Source of the DNA: Variovorax sp. S12S4
GTDB taxonomy: Bacteria > Pseudomonadota > Gammaproteobacteria > Burkholderiales > Burkholderiaceae_C
NCBI RefSeq assembly: GCF_023195515.1
Contig: NZ_JALPKR020000002.1
Coordinates: forward strand, 4,255,001-4,319,000
Length of the DNA stretch: 64,000 nt
Direction of reading: 5' to 3'
The notes beneath the pieces were generated by a model. That model searched no databases. It was not told where the DNA came from and worked only from the letters and a program-made list of their open reading frames with translations. The position numbers and the translations under genes are program-made. This document shows, in pieces, positions 27,582-36,243 of this stretch. Numbering within the stretch: the first letter of the stretch is position 1; each line of letters starts with the position of its first letter.

Positions 27582-27956
27582 TCAGCGTGCGGTCGGCGGG
27601 CCGATGAAGCAGCCCTTGGTCACCTTGGCCTGCAGCGCCTTGTAGCGCTTGATGTCGGCCTGCAGCTTTTCCGAATCGCGGATGTAGCCGCCGCGCTCGC
27701 CGCCGATGGTGGTTGCCTTGGCCGCGGTGCTCAGCTGCACGTAGTCTTCGTACTTGATCTCCTTGGCGAGCGCGTCGAGCGCGCAAGAGCATTTGTTCGT
27801 CATCTCGAAGTTGCCCGCGTCCGGATGGGCGGCGATGCACTCCTGCACGTACAGCACGCGGTCCACCGTGGGAAAGTCGTTGTTCGTGCGCGGAGCGCCG
27901 TGCACGCCCATCGGCAGGGCCAGCAGGCAAAGAATGCGGAGAATGTTTTTTGTCAT
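27582..27956 (-). CDS. Small conserved-context secreted protein, function unknown
   Basis: A 124-residue protein with a signal peptide (ILRILCLLALPMGVHGAP). The mature part is helical and has four cysteines, in ECIAAHP, KCSCAL and KGCFIG, suggesting one or two disulfide bonds in the periplasm. There is no CxxCH haem motif. It lies between the beta-propeller gene and another unknown secreted protein in the xox/mxa operon; by position it could correspond to MxaH, which I cannot verify. I do not recognise a domain. Confidence 0.7.
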   Translation of the reverse strand: MTKNILRILCLLALPMGVHGAPRTNNDFPTVDRVLYVQECIAAHPDAGNFEMTNKCSCALDALAKEIKYEDYVQLSTAAKATTIGGERGGYIRDSEKLQADIKRYKALQAKVTKGCFIGPPTAR

Positions 27957-27986
27957 GGCTTTCGCGGGAAATTCGAAAAAGCGACC

Positions 27987-28682
27987 TTAGCGTGCCGGCG
28001 CCTTGGCACCGTCGATGAGCAGCTCTTCGACGAGCAGGGGCTGCGCCGCAGCGCTCTCGCCCGGTGTGGAGGTGCGAATGCCGTACACGCCGCCCGGCAC
28101 GGCATCGGACAGCGTGAAGCGGTAGCTCTTCTTCGCAAACCTTTCGTACTTCGGCCGGTTCGGGTCGTCCAGGAAGGGGCTGAACGCAATCTCCTTGCCC
28201 TTGACCGTGCGGCCCTGGTAGCGCAGTGACACGTCGCGTACATCGGCGGCCTGGTAGATCGCCATGCGAATGCGCTTGCGAAAGTGGTAGTCGGAGCCGC
28301 GCGTGAGCCGCTTCATCTCGCGAACATCGTGTTCCAGAAAATAGAGGATCACGGGGTTGCCCTCGGCCGCAGGCACGTCGGGCACCTGGACCTTGCGCGC
28401 GTCGCTCAGGAACACGCCCTTGGCGTCGCAGCAGCGGCCGTCGGCCTTGGCGCTCAGCGCCACGGTCACGCTGTCGTCGAAGTTCTGCTCGAAGGTGCCG
28501 GTCTTGCCGAAGGTGTAGCGCAGCAGCATGGGCGCCTGCAGGCCCTTGAGCTGCGGCGTCATGAAAAGCAGCCGCTCGGCCTGCGAGAAGTCGCGCTTGT
28601 CGGTCTCGGCATGCGGACCGATCGGGGCAAGGAGCAGGGCGCAGAGCAGGGCGCGCAGCGGGAAGGCAATGGCGAAGCGCAT
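27987..28682 (-). CDS. Secreted protein of the xox operon, function unknown
   Basis: A 231-residue exported protein starting MRFAIAFPLRALLCALLLAP. The mature part is beta-rich, with CCDAKG (a vicinal cysteine pair) near residue 85 and a C-terminal stretch ending PLLVEELLIDGAKAPAR. It directly follows xoxJ (11 bases) in the same orientation, so it is likely to be periplasmic and to act with XoxF, XoxG and XoxJ. I do not recognise a family. Confidence 0.7.
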   Translation of the reverse strand: MRFAIAFPLRALLCALLLAPIGPHAETDKRDFSQAERLLFMTPQLKGLQAPMLLRYTFGKTGTFEQNFDDSVTVALSAKADGRCCDAKGVFLSDARKVQVPDVPAAEGNPVILYFLEHDVREMKRLTRGSDYHFRKRIRMAIYQAADVRDVSLRYQGRTVKGKEIAFSPFLDDPNRPKYERFAKKSYRFTLSDAVPGGVYGIRTSTPGESAAAQPLLVEELLIDGAKAPAR

Positions 28683-28693
28683 GAAAGACCCGA

Positions 28694-29590
28694 TCAGTTG
28701 TTGGGCGCTCCGAAAGATGCATCGACCAGCGGAACGCCGTACTCCTTCAGGATGGCCTGGATCTCGGGCGCCTTGGATTCGATCAGCCCCTCGATCTGCT
28801 GCTTCCATTCGCGCTCGCCGTAGCGCACGCCCATGGCCATCTGGTAGTCGAGCTTGAGGCCCTTCTCGGACTTCAGCGGCACCACGACGAGATTCGGCGT
28901 CTTGACGCGCTTGGCGAAGAAGCCCGCAATCGGCCCCCACACGACCACGGCGTCGAGCTTGCCTTCGGCCAGGTCCCGCTCGACGATCTCGCCCGGGTAC
29001 TGGGCGGGGTCTGCGCTCATGAGCTTGTAGGGAATGCCCTGCTCCAGCAGGCCGTGCCGGTTGAGCCATTGCGATGCCGGCGAGCGGTCGTAGATGCCGA
29101 TGCGCAGCGACTTGAGCTTGGCCGGATCGAGCTTCAGGAAGTCTTCCGCCGAGGCCACGTTGTCCATGCCCTTGCCCTTGGGAAACACCAGCGCGTAGGT
29201 CGAGCGGTAGTAAGGCTTGGTGACCGAAACCTCGTCGAGCCCGACGGGCACGCCCATCACGATGTCGCACGGATAGTCTTGCCCCGGCAGCTTGTAGCGC
29301 AGCGTGTTGCGAAAGAAGGCCAGCCGCTGCGGAAACGAGTAGTAGGTTACCGGCAGCCCCAGCGCCTTGCCGAACAGCTCGGCAATGCGGTTCTCGATGC
29401 CTTCTGCCTTGGCGTTGGAGAAGGGCATGTTGTTGGGGTCCTGGCACACGCGCAGCGCCTTGCGCGGCGGCGTTTCCTGGGCCATGGCCACCGCCGGAAC
29501 CAGCGCGCAGCAGCATGCCGCGCCCGCCAGCACCGCCCCGAGGCGTGCGCCGAAAGCCACGGGCCTGCCAGCGCGCGGCCGGGCGGTCAT
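28694..29590 (-). CDS. xoxJ: XoxJ, periplasmic solute-binding-like protein of the lanthanide methanol dehydrogenase
   Basis: A 298-residue protein with an N-terminal signal (AVLAGAACCCALVPAVAMAQ) and a type II periplasmic binding fold starting KALRVCQDPNNMPFSN, as in MxaJ and XoxJ. XoxJ is thought to bind XoxF and assist its maturation rather than to feed a transporter; no cognate permease is adjacent. Its ATG at 29590 overlaps the xoxG stop (ATGA), consistent with the standard xoxFGJ order. Confidence 0.9.
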   Translation of the reverse strand: MTARPRAGRPVAFGARLGAVLAGAACCCALVPAVAMAQETPPRKALRVCQDPNNMPFSNAKAEGIENRIAELFGKALGLPVTYYSFPQRLAFFRNTLRYKLPGQDYPCDIVMGVPVGLDEVSVTKPYYRSTYALVFPKGKGMDNVASAEDFLKLDPAKLKSLRIGIYDRSPASQWLNRHGLLEQGIPYKLMSADPAQYPGEIVERDLAEGKLDAVVVWGPIAGFFAKRVKTPNLVVVPLKSEKGLKLDYQMAMGVRYGEREWKQQIEGLIESKAPEIQAILKEYGVPLVDASFGAPNN

Positions 29591-29991
29591 TTGTTTTCTT
29601 CCACGCGGGCGCGCGTGATGGCGCCGTCGGACCGGCCCTTCAGGTAGGCATAGAGCTGGTTGATGTTTTCCATCACCGCCGGGTTGTTGCCGAAGCTCTG
29701 CATGCCCTTGTCCAGCCGTCCGTCACGCACGACCTTGATGAATTCTTCCTTCTTCAGGGTCTTCAGGCTGGTGATGAGGGAAGGTCCCACCATGCCTTCC
29801 TGGTTGGGCCCGTGGCAGCGGTCACAGGCCGCGGAGCGCCAGGTACGGAAGCCCTTCATGGTCTCAGGGTCGACCTTGTAGCCATCGGTCACCTTGTAGG
29901 GCGCCGGGTCCGGCGCTGCAACGGCCAGGGTGCAGGCCACGCCTGCAATCAGAAAAAGGGAAGACAGCAACGCTGACGTACGGAATTTCAT
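29587..29991 (-). CDS. xoxG: XoxG, cytochrome c electron acceptor of XoxF
   Basis: A 134-residue class I c-type cytochrome with a signal peptide (ALLSSLFLIAGVACTLAVA), one haem site CDRCH near residue 57 and a downstream methionine candidate for the sixth ligand in KGMQSFGNNP. It takes electrons from the PQQ enzyme XoxF in the periplasm. It follows xoxF after 100 bases that contain a hairpin, and overlaps xoxJ. Confidence 0.92.
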   Translation of the reverse strand: MKFRTSALLSSLFLIAGVACTLAVAAPDPAPYKVTDGYKVDPETMKGFRTWRSAACDRCHGPNQEGMVGPSLITSLKTLKKEEFIKVVRDGRLDKGMQSFGNNPAVMENINQLYAYLKGRSDGAITRARVEENK

Positions 29992-30025
29992 GGCTCCAGG
30001 GTCTCCGATATTGTGGGAAATACAA

Positions 30026-30055
30026 GGGAGAGCCCTCTCGTGAGTGCGCTCTCCC
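30026..30055 (-). terminator. Hairpin between xoxF and xoxG (partial terminator or stabilising stem)
   Basis: An 8-base-pair inverted repeat, GGGAGAGC (30026-30033) with GCTCTCCC (30048-30055) and a 14-base loop, lies in the xoxF-xoxG gap. On the minus strand it is followed by TTGTATTT, a weak T-rich tract. It may raise xoxF mRNA relative to the downstream genes. Confidence 0.45.
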
Positions 30056-30091
30056 GGCCCCGCGTTTCATCTCTCGCGGGTTGCGGTCTCG

Positions 30092-31921
30092 TCAGTTCTT
30101 CGGCAGCGCGAACACCGTCAGCGAACCACCGAGCTCGGTGTACTGGCTCAGCTCCTTGTAGCCGCCGACTGCGCCCAGGCCTTCGGTGCTCTTCTCGGGG
30201 TCGATGCCCGCGGCCATGCCGATGCCGGCCCAGCCGCCAATGCCCGAGAACACGCCGATGTACTGCTTGCCCTTGTGCTCATAGGTGAACACATTGCCGA
30301 TGATGCCGGACGGCGTCTTGAACTTGAACAGCTCCTTGTTGATGTCCTTGGCGTCCACGCACTTCAGGTAGCCCTCCAGCGTGCCGTAGCAGGAGATGCC
30401 GCCGGCGGTGTTCAGCGAGCCGCTCCACACCGAGAACTTCTCGGCCTTGGTCTGCACGATCTTGCCGGTGCCCGCATCCCAGGTGATGAAGTTGCCCATG
30501 CCGCCATGGCTGCCCGGCGTGGGGTACATCGACAGCGTGGCGCCCACGTACGGCTGGCCCGCGGTGTATTCGACCTTGAACGGCTCGTAGTCCATGCAGA
30601 CGTGGTTCGTCGGCACGTAGAAGAGTTTGGTGTTGGGATCGAAGGAGGCGGGTTGCTGGTCCTTGCTGCCGAGCGCCGCGGGGCAGATGCCCTTGGTGTT
30701 CACGTCCGCGCCGTTCTGCGCCGTGGAGTACTTGGCAACCACCTGCGGGCGGCCCGTCTTCATGTCCACGTGGGTGGCCCAGTTCACCTTGGGGTCGTAC
30801 TTCTCGGCCACCAGCAGCGCGCCGGTCACGCGGTCCAGCGTGTAGGCAAAGCCGTTGCGGTCGAAGTGCACCAGCGCCTTGGTCGGCTTGCCCTTGACGT
30901 TGATGTCCGCCAGGATCATTTCATTGATGCCGTCGAAGTCCCATTCGTCGAAAGGCGTCATCTGGTAGACCCAGTTGACCTTGCCCGTGTCCACGTCGCG
31001 CGAGAAGATACTCATCGACCACTTGTTGTCGCCGGGACGCTGCGAGGGGTTCCAGGTCGACGGGTTTCCGGTGCCGTAGTACACGGCATTGGTCGCCTTG
31101 TCGTAGCTGTACCAGCCCCAGGTGGTGCCGCCGCCGATCTTCCACTGGTCGCCCTTCCAGGTCTTCAGCGAAGAGTCCTTGCCCACCGGCGCGAGCTTGC
31201 CGTCGGTCCAGGTCATGGTCTTGGCCGGGTCCATCAGCATTTCTTCGTCGGGGCCCGTGCTGAAGCCCTTCCACGCCAGCTTGCCGTCCTTGATGTTGTA
31301 GGCGGCCAGGAAGCCGCGCACCCCGAACTCGCCGCCGCTGATGCCGGTGATGACCTTGTCCTTGAAGACGTGAGGGGCGTTGGTGTTGGTGGCGCCGACC
31401 TTCGGATCGCCGTTCTTCACCGTCCACGCCACCTTGCCGGTCTTCGCGTCGAGCGCCACCAGCGTGGTGTCCGCCTGTTGCAGGAAGACCTTGCCCTCGG
31501 CATAGGCGAGGCCCCGGTTCACGGTGTCGCAGCACATGACGGCAATGACCGACTGGTCCTGCTTGGGCTCGTACTTCCAGAGGATCTTCTGGGTTTCTAT
31601 GTCGAGTGCGTACACCTTGTTGGGAAACGGCGAGTGCAGGTACATCGTGCCGTCGACCACCAGGGGCGAGCCCTCGTGTCCGCGCAGCACGCCGGTGGAG
31701 AACGTCCACGCGACCTGCATCTTGCCCACGTTGCTCTTGGTGATCTGATTCAACTTGCTATAGCGCTGGTTGAACATATCGCCCGCTTGCGTGGCCCAGT
31801 TCTTGGAGTTGGCGATGTTTTTCTCCACGTCGGCATTGGCTAGCGCCAAAGCCGGGAGAGCCAACACCGCGACGCCGATATGCCGTACGAGACGGCCGGC
31901 GATCTGCCTGGAAAACTTCAT
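30092..31921 (-). CDS. xoxF: XoxF, lanthanide-dependent PQQ methanol dehydrogenase
   Basis: A 609-residue periplasmic quinoprotein with a signal peptide ending near ALALANA. Family landmarks: vicinal Cys130-Cys131, metal ligands Glu198 (GGEFG) and Asn286 (GTGNPS), catalytic Asp328, and Asp330 in [10 protein letters not shown]. The extra aspartate two residues after the catalytic one is the lanthanide marker; calcium-type MxaF has alanine there. WGWYSYD and several W-motif tryptophan-docking strands are present. It oxidises methanol to formaldehyde (or formate) and passes electrons to XoxG. A GGAG ribosome site precedes the ATG at 31921. No mxaF or mxaI gene is in the window, so XoxF is the only methanol dehydrogenase seen. 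Confidence 0.97.
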   Translation of the reverse strand: MKFSRQIAGRLVRHIGVAVLALPALALANADVEKNIANSKNWATQAGDMFNQRYSKLNQITKSNVGKMQVAWTFSTGVLRGHEGSPLVVDGTMYLHSPFPNKVYALDIETQKILWKYEPKQDQSVIAVMCCDTVNRGLAYAEGKVFLQQADTTLVALDAKTGKVAWTVKNGDPKVGATNTNAPHVFKDKVITGISGGEFGVRGFLAAYNIKDGKLAWKGFSTGPDEEMLMDPAKTMTWTDGKLAPVGKDSSLKTWKGDQWKIGGGTTWGWYSYDKATNAVYYGTGNPSTWNPSQRPGDNKWSMSIFSRDVDTGKVNWVYQMTPFDEWDFDGINEMILADINVKGKPTKALVHFDRNGFAYTLDRVTGALLVAEKYDPKVNWATHVDMKTGRPQVVAKYSTAQNGADVNTKGICPAALGSKDQQPASFDPNTKLFYVPTNHVCMDYEPFKVEYTAGQPYVGATLSMYPTPGSHGGMGNFITWDAGTGKIVQTKAEKFSVWSGSLNTAGGISCYGTLEGYLKCVDAKDINKELFKFKTPSGIIGNVFTYEHKGKQYIGVFSGIGGWAGIGMAAGIDPEKSTEGLGAVGGYKELSQYTELGGSLTVFALPKN

Positions 31922-32437
31922 ATATGTCTCCTCACATTTCAGTGGGTTTGGAACACGGATCTGGCAGCAGCCAGCGGATCTTTCGATCGCTTTGGCGAAT
32001 GCTGCGGTCCGCAACATCCATGCCTGCCGTTTTCAGCCGTGCCCGGCCCACGTTGCATCGCGCGCCGGTTGCCAAGGCCTCAGGCTTCACTCGCGGGGAC
32101 GCCTGAGCAGTGTGTCAGCGCGCAGCTTGCGACGGCGTACCGCAAGGCGCATCGGACCTAGGGAAATCCCGGGCCGTTCGAAGCATTGCGCAGCGCAGCA
32201 CAACACGCATGCGCTTGCGTGCGCCTTGTGTGCGCATCCAAATTTGACGCAAAGTGTCTCGTGCAAAGTACGCATGCCCGGCGTGGATGAGCAGCAGGGG
32301 CCGCTTGCGCGGGCAAATGAATAGGGACGCATCACAGTGAAAACCCTTGCCGGCCAGAGGCACAGAATTTGCGGCTTGATCAGCAAACGGCCCATACCAT
32401 CGAAGCCCGGACAGCTCGACAAATCTCACCGATCTAC
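31922..32437. other. Divergent control region between xoxF and the transport cluster
   Basis: These 516 bases contain no convincing gene and should carry the xoxF promoter (minus strand) and that of the ABC transporter (plus strand). A possible plus-strand -35 hexamer TTGACG is at 32244-32249 without a clear -10. The stretch 32190-32290 is rich in short GCGCA/TGCGC motifs, which could be regulator sites. I cannot assign an operator. Confidence 0.5.
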
Positions 32438-33151
32438 ATGCTGCGAACCATCGACTTAACCAAGCGCTATGGAACGCGCACGGCGCTTCGGTCGTTGTCG
32501 CTGCAATTGCCGGCGGGCCAGTTCGTGGCGCTGCTCGGCCCCAACGGCGCGGGCAAGTCGACCCTGTTCCAGGTGTTGACGGGCATGTTCGCGGCCGATG
32601 AAGGCGAGGTAGAGGTCGCCGGCCATTCGCTGCGCCGCTCGGCCACTGCTGCACTGCGGCACATCGGCGTGGTGTTCCAGCAGATGTCGCTCGACCTGGA
32701 CCTGAGCATCCGGCGCAACCTGCTGTTCCAGGCCGACCTGCACGGCCTGCCGCGGCGGCTCGCGCAGGAGCGCATCGCATCGGCCTGCGATCGCCTGAAC
32801 ATCGACGCCGACCTCGACCGCAAGGTGCGCGAGCTGTCGGGCGGCAACCGCCGCAAGGTCGAGCTTGCGCGCGCCGGGCTGCACCGGCCCGCCGTTCTGC
32901 TGATGGACGAAGCCACGGTGGGGCTCGACCCGAAATCGCGGCAGGACCTCCTGGCGGCCTTGCGCGCGGACGTGCGCGAACGCGGCGTGTGCGTGCTGTG
33001 GGCAACGCATCGGGTCGAAGAGGCCGAGGAGGCCGACCGCGTGCTGGTGCTGCACAAGGGAGCGCTGCTGGCGGACGGCACGCCCTCGCAGGTCACCGGG
33101 TTGCTGGGCGGCGCCACGCTGGAGGCGGGCTTCATCGCACGCACGGCCTGA
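32438..33151 (+). CDS. ABC transporter ATP-binding protein (PQQ-alcohol-dehydrogenase/lut-type cluster)
   Basis: A 237-residue ABC ATPase: Walker A GPNGAGKST, Q-loop FQQMSLD, signature LSGGNRRKVELA, Walker B LLMDEATVGLD and the switch histidine in WATHRVEEAE. It pairs with the ABC-2-type permease encoded at 35356-36243. This arrangement of ATPase, beta-propeller, binding protein and permease recurs near PQQ-dependent dehydrogenases and resembles the lut (lanthanide utilisation and transport) genes of Methylorubrum. The transported compound is not proven. The ATG at 32438 gives the usual MLRTIDLTKRYG start. Confidence 0.88.
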   Translation: MLRTIDLTKRYGTRTALRSLSLQLPAGQFVALLGPNGAGKSTLFQVLTGMFAADEGEVEVAGHSLRRSATAALRHIGVVFQQMSLDLDLSIRRNLLFQADLHGLPRRLAQERIASACDRLNIDADLDRKVRELSGGNRRKVELARAGLHRPAVLLMDEATVGLDPKSRQDLLAALRADVRERGVCVLWATHRVEEAEEADRVLVLHKGALLADGTPSQVTGLLGGATLEAGFIARTA

Positions 33152-33191
33152 AACAAGAAGAATTCGAGTCAAAGAAAAATGGAGACATCGC

Positions 33192-34187
33192 ATGCCGCAA
33201 CTTTCTTTCCTTCAGGGCCCTGGCGCGCTGCTTCGCACGGCCGCTGGCGCGCTCGCACTGGCCGCGAGCGGCGCCGCGCTGGCGCAGGGAACGGCCTACG
33301 TTTCGAGCGAGAAGGACAACGCGTTGACCATGATCGACCTGGCAACGCTGACCGTGAAGGGCACCATTGCCACCTGCAAGCGGGCTCGCCACATCCAGCT
33401 GACGCCCGAGCGCCAGATCATGGTGGCCTGCACCGACTCCAACCAGGCCGACCTGATCGATCCGGCCAGCGGAAAGTCGGTGCGGCGCATTTCGCTGGGC
33501 GACGAGCCCGAGGCCTTCGATCTCTCGCCGGACGGCAAGGTCATCTACGTTTCGAACGAAGACGCGGGCGAAGCCAGCTTCATCGACACGGCCAGCGGCA
33601 AGAAGCTGCGCTCGGTGAAGGTGGGTGCGGAACCGGAGGGCGTGAAGGTAAGCGCCGACGGGAAGACCCTGTATGTGACCTCCGAGGTGGCCAGCCTCGT
33701 GCACGTGATCGACACTGCCACCGGCAAGGTGGTGAAGAACATCAAAGCCGGCAAGCGCCCGCGGCGCATGGCGATCACGCCTGACGGCAAAGAGCTGTGG
33801 ATCACCAACGAGCTGGGCGCCAGCGTCAGCATCGTCTCGACCGCCACGAACGAAGTGATCGACACGCTGAAGTTCGAAGTGAAGGGCGCGCGCGCCGAAG
33901 ACATCACGCCTGTGGGCATCCAGATGACGAGCGACGGCAAGCGGGCCTTCGTGGGCCTTGGCCGCGCCAACCACGTGGCCTTCGTCGATGTGCCGAGCCG
34001 CAAGGTGGGCTCGCTGGTGCTGGTGGGCAAGCGGGCCTGGAACGTCACGCTCGACAAGGCGCAGGCGCGGCTCTACGTGGTCAACGGCCTGAGCGACGAC
34101 GTGACCGTGGTCGACGTGGCCGGCGCCAAGGCCATCAAGAGCGTTCCGGTAGGGCGCGTGCCCTATGGGCTCGTGATCGTCGAATGA
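33192..34187 (+). CDS. Periplasmic YVTN beta-propeller protein of PQQ-alcohol-oxidation clusters
   Basis: A 331-residue protein with a signal peptide (GALALAASGAALAQG) and repeated propeller blades (NALTMIDLATLTVKGTIATC, QADLIDPASGKSVRRISLGD, LVHVIDTATGKVVKNIKAGK). It corresponds to the propeller family associated with PQQ-dependent alcohol catabolism. It sits between the ATPase and binding-protein genes, and its stop overlaps the next start (34184). The role is unknown; a periplasmic metal- or cofactor-handling function fits the context. Confidence 0.82.
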   Translation: MPQLSFLQGPGALLRTAAGALALAASGAALAQGTAYVSSEKDNALTMIDLATLTVKGTIATCKRARHIQLTPERQIMVACTDSNQADLIDPASGKSVRRISLGDEPEAFDLSPDGKVIYVSNEDAGEASFIDTASGKKLRSVKVGAEPEGVKVSADGKTLYVTSEVASLVHVIDTATGKVVKNIKAGKRPRRMAITPDGKELWITNELGASVSIVSTATNEVIDTLKFEVKGARAEDITPVGIQMTSDGKRAFVGLGRANHVAFVDVPSRKVGSLVLVGKRAWNVTLDKAQARLYVVNGLSDDVTVVDVAGAKAIKSVPVGRVPYGLVIVE

Positions 34188-35374
34188 GGATGCGCGCACC
34201 GGCACAAAGATCAGCGGGCGCCTGGTTGACGGCTGCGGCGCTCGCGTCGTTCGTGGCGCCGGTGGCGGTGAGCGCGGCCGTGCTCAAGGCCACGCTGATC
34301 ACGCCCGACGACGACCCTCGCATGGAACGCTCGCGGCTCGAGCGGGCCTACCTCGGCCATCCGGGCGGGCCGCTTTCCGACGGGCTTGAGGTGGCGCTCG
34401 AGGAAGCGAAGTTCGAGCTCGAGGCCGCGGGAACCGAGGTGGCGCTTTCCACTGCGCCGGCCGCTTCCATAGCGGCGGCACGCGCCGCGGCGGTGGCGGC
34501 CGAGAAAGCCGGCGCTGCGGTGCTGCTGACCGACCTGCCCGCCGACTGGACGCTGGCCGTGGCCGATGCCGTGAGGCTGCCGGTGCTGAACCTGGGCGAC
34601 GCATCCGACCGCCTGCGCCAGCAGGATTGCCGCGCTCGCCTGTTCCACCTGATGCCCAGCGAGCGCATGCGCAGCGATGCGCTGGCGCAGACGCTGGTGT
34701 CGCGCAAATGGAGCAAGCTGCTTCTGCTGGTGGGCGGCAGCCCGCAAGATGCATTGCGCGCGGCCACCGCGCAGGCGTCGATCAAGCGCTACGGCCTGCA
34801 GGTGGTGGCCACCAAGCCGTTCAAGCTTTCGGCCGATCCGCGCGAGCGCGACCTGGCCAATCCGCTGCTGCTCACGGCCGGCAACAGCTACGACGCCGTG
34901 TGGGTGGTCGACAGCGACGGCGAGTTCGCCCGCACGCTGCCTTACCGCACCGTGCTGCCGCGCCCGGTGGTGGGCGACGGCGGGCTGGTGGCGCTGGCGT
35001 GGCATGCGCAGTTCGAGCGCTACGGCGCGCCGCAGGTCTCGCGGCGCTTTGCCAAGGCAGCCAAGCGGCCGATGACGGCGCACGACTGGTCCGCCTGGAT
35101 GGCCGGAAAGACCCTGACGGCCGTCGCCATTGCTGCGCCCAAGGGCCCGAACGCGGCCTGGGCGCAGGCCATTGCGAAAAGCGCGCTCGACGGCTCCAAG
35201 GGCACCGGCCTGAGCTTTCGCGCCTGGGACGGCCAGCTGCGCCAGCCCATGCTGCTGACCGACGGCCAGGGCGTGATTGCGCAGGCGCCGGCCGAAGGTG
35301 TGCTGCATGCCCGCAATGTGCTCGACACGCTGGGTGCCGATGCGCCGGAGAAGCTATGTCCGAACGGGCGCTGA
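34184..35374 (+). CDS. ABC transporter substrate-binding protein, PQQ-alcohol-dehydrogenase type
   Basis: A 396-residue exported protein with a signal peptide (LTAAALASFVAPVAVSAAV) and a type I periplasmic-binding-protein fold (LITPDDDPRMERSRLERAYL; KWSKLLLLVGGSPQDALRAA; AVWVVDSDGEFARTLPYR). It belongs with the ATPase and permease of this cluster; the combination of a binding protein with an ABC-2 permease is unusual for importers but standard in this family. Start and end overlap neighbours (ATGA at 34184; 19 bases with the permease). Confidence 0.82.
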   Translation: MRMRAPAQRSAGAWLTAAALASFVAPVAVSAAVLKATLITPDDDPRMERSRLERAYLGHPGGPLSDGLEVALEEAKFELEAAGTEVALSTAPAASIAAARAAAVAAEKAGAAVLLTDLPADWTLAVADAVRLPVLNLGDASDRLRQQDCRARLFHLMPSERMRSDALAQTLVSRKWSKLLLLVGGSPQDALRAATAQASIKRYGLQVVATKPFKLSADPRERDLANPLLLTAGNSYDAVWVVDSDGEFARTLPYRTVLPRPVVGDGGLVALAWHAQFERYGAPQVSRRFAKAAKRPMTAHDWSAWMAGKTLTAVAIAAPKGPNAAWAQAIAKSALDGSKGTGLSFRAWDGQLRQPMLLTDGQGVIAQAPAEGVLHARNVLDTLGADAPEKLCPNGR

Positions 35375-36243
35375 AAACCGAAACGCCCGCAGGCGGCCAC
35401 GCCGAGCCGGCCGCCCGGCAGGGCCTTGGCCACGCGCTGCAGGCGATGCGCGCCATCGTGCTGCGCGAGCTCTACAAGTTCTCGCAGCAAACCGGCCGGC
35501 TGGTGTCGGCGCTGGTGCGGCCGTTGCTGTGGCTGGCGGTTTTTGCGGCGGGCTTTCGCAACGTGTTCGGCGTGGCGATCGTCGAGCCCTACGACACCTA
35601 CATTCCGTACGACGTCTACATCGTGCCGGGGCTGGTCGGCATGGTGCTGCTGTTCAACGGCATGCAGTCGTCGCTTGCCATGGTGTACGACCGCGAGATG
35701 GGGCTGATGCGCCTGCTGCTGACGGCGCCGCTGCCGCGGCCCTGGCTGCTGTTTTCCAAGCTGTGCGCCACCGCGCTGCTGTCGGTGCTGCAGGCGCTGG
35801 TGTTCGTGATCGTGGCGGCGCTCATCGGCACCGAGTTGCCGCTGCTGTCGCTTGCCGGGCTGCATGCGCTGGTGGCGCTGGCGGCCGGGGCGCTCATGCT
35901 GGGTGCGCTCGGCCTGCTGCTGTCGGTGCATATCAAGCAGCTCGAGAATTTTGCGGGCACGATGAACTTCGTCATCTTTCCGATGTACTTCCTGTCGACC
36001 GCGCTTTACCCGCTGTGGAAGCTGCAGGAGTCCGGGGCCGAATGGGTGTACCAGCTGGCGCGCTTCAACCCGTTCACCTACGCCGTGGAGTGGATCCGCT
36101 TCGCGCTCTATGGCAAGGACCCGGGCCTCGCGCCCTATGTGGTGCTGGGCTGCCTGATCGTCTTCTTCGGCTTTGCCTGCTGGGGCTACGACCCGCAGCG
36201 CGGCTTCGGCGGCCTGACCAAGCGCGGAGGAGGCGGGCCGTGA
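35356..36243 (+). CDS. ABC-2-type permease of the lut-like cluster
   Basis: A 295-residue integral membrane protein with about six helices, including LVRPLLWLAVFAAGF, VPGLVGMVLLFNGMQ, LQALVFVIVAALIG, LHALVALAAGALMLGALGLL and VVLGCLIVFFGFACWGY, and the ABC-2 segment YDREMGLMRLLLTAPLPRPW. It forms the channel for the ATPase at 32438. The ATG at 35356 overlaps the binding-protein gene by 19 bases; the stop overlaps the GTG start of the next gene. Confidence 0.87.
   Translation: MSERALKTETPAGGHAEPAARQGLGHALQAMRAIVLRELYKFSQQTGRLVSALVRPLLWLAVFAAGFRNVFGVAIVEPYDTYIPYDVYIVPGLVGMVLLFNGMQSSLAMVYDREMGLMRLLLTAPLPRPWLLFSKLCATALLSVLQALVFVIVAALIGTELPLLSLAGLHALVALAAGALMLGALGLLLSVHIKQLENFAGTMNFVIFPMYFLSTALYPLWKLQESGAEWVYQLARFNPFTYAVEWIRFALYGKDPGLAPYVVLGCLIVFFGFACWGYDPQRGFGGLTKRGGGGP

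Noticed and set aside
26573..27956. Naming the propeller and small secreted protein mxaE and mxaH
   Set aside because: The position next to mxaD is suggestive, but I cannot verify sequence similarity to those proteins.
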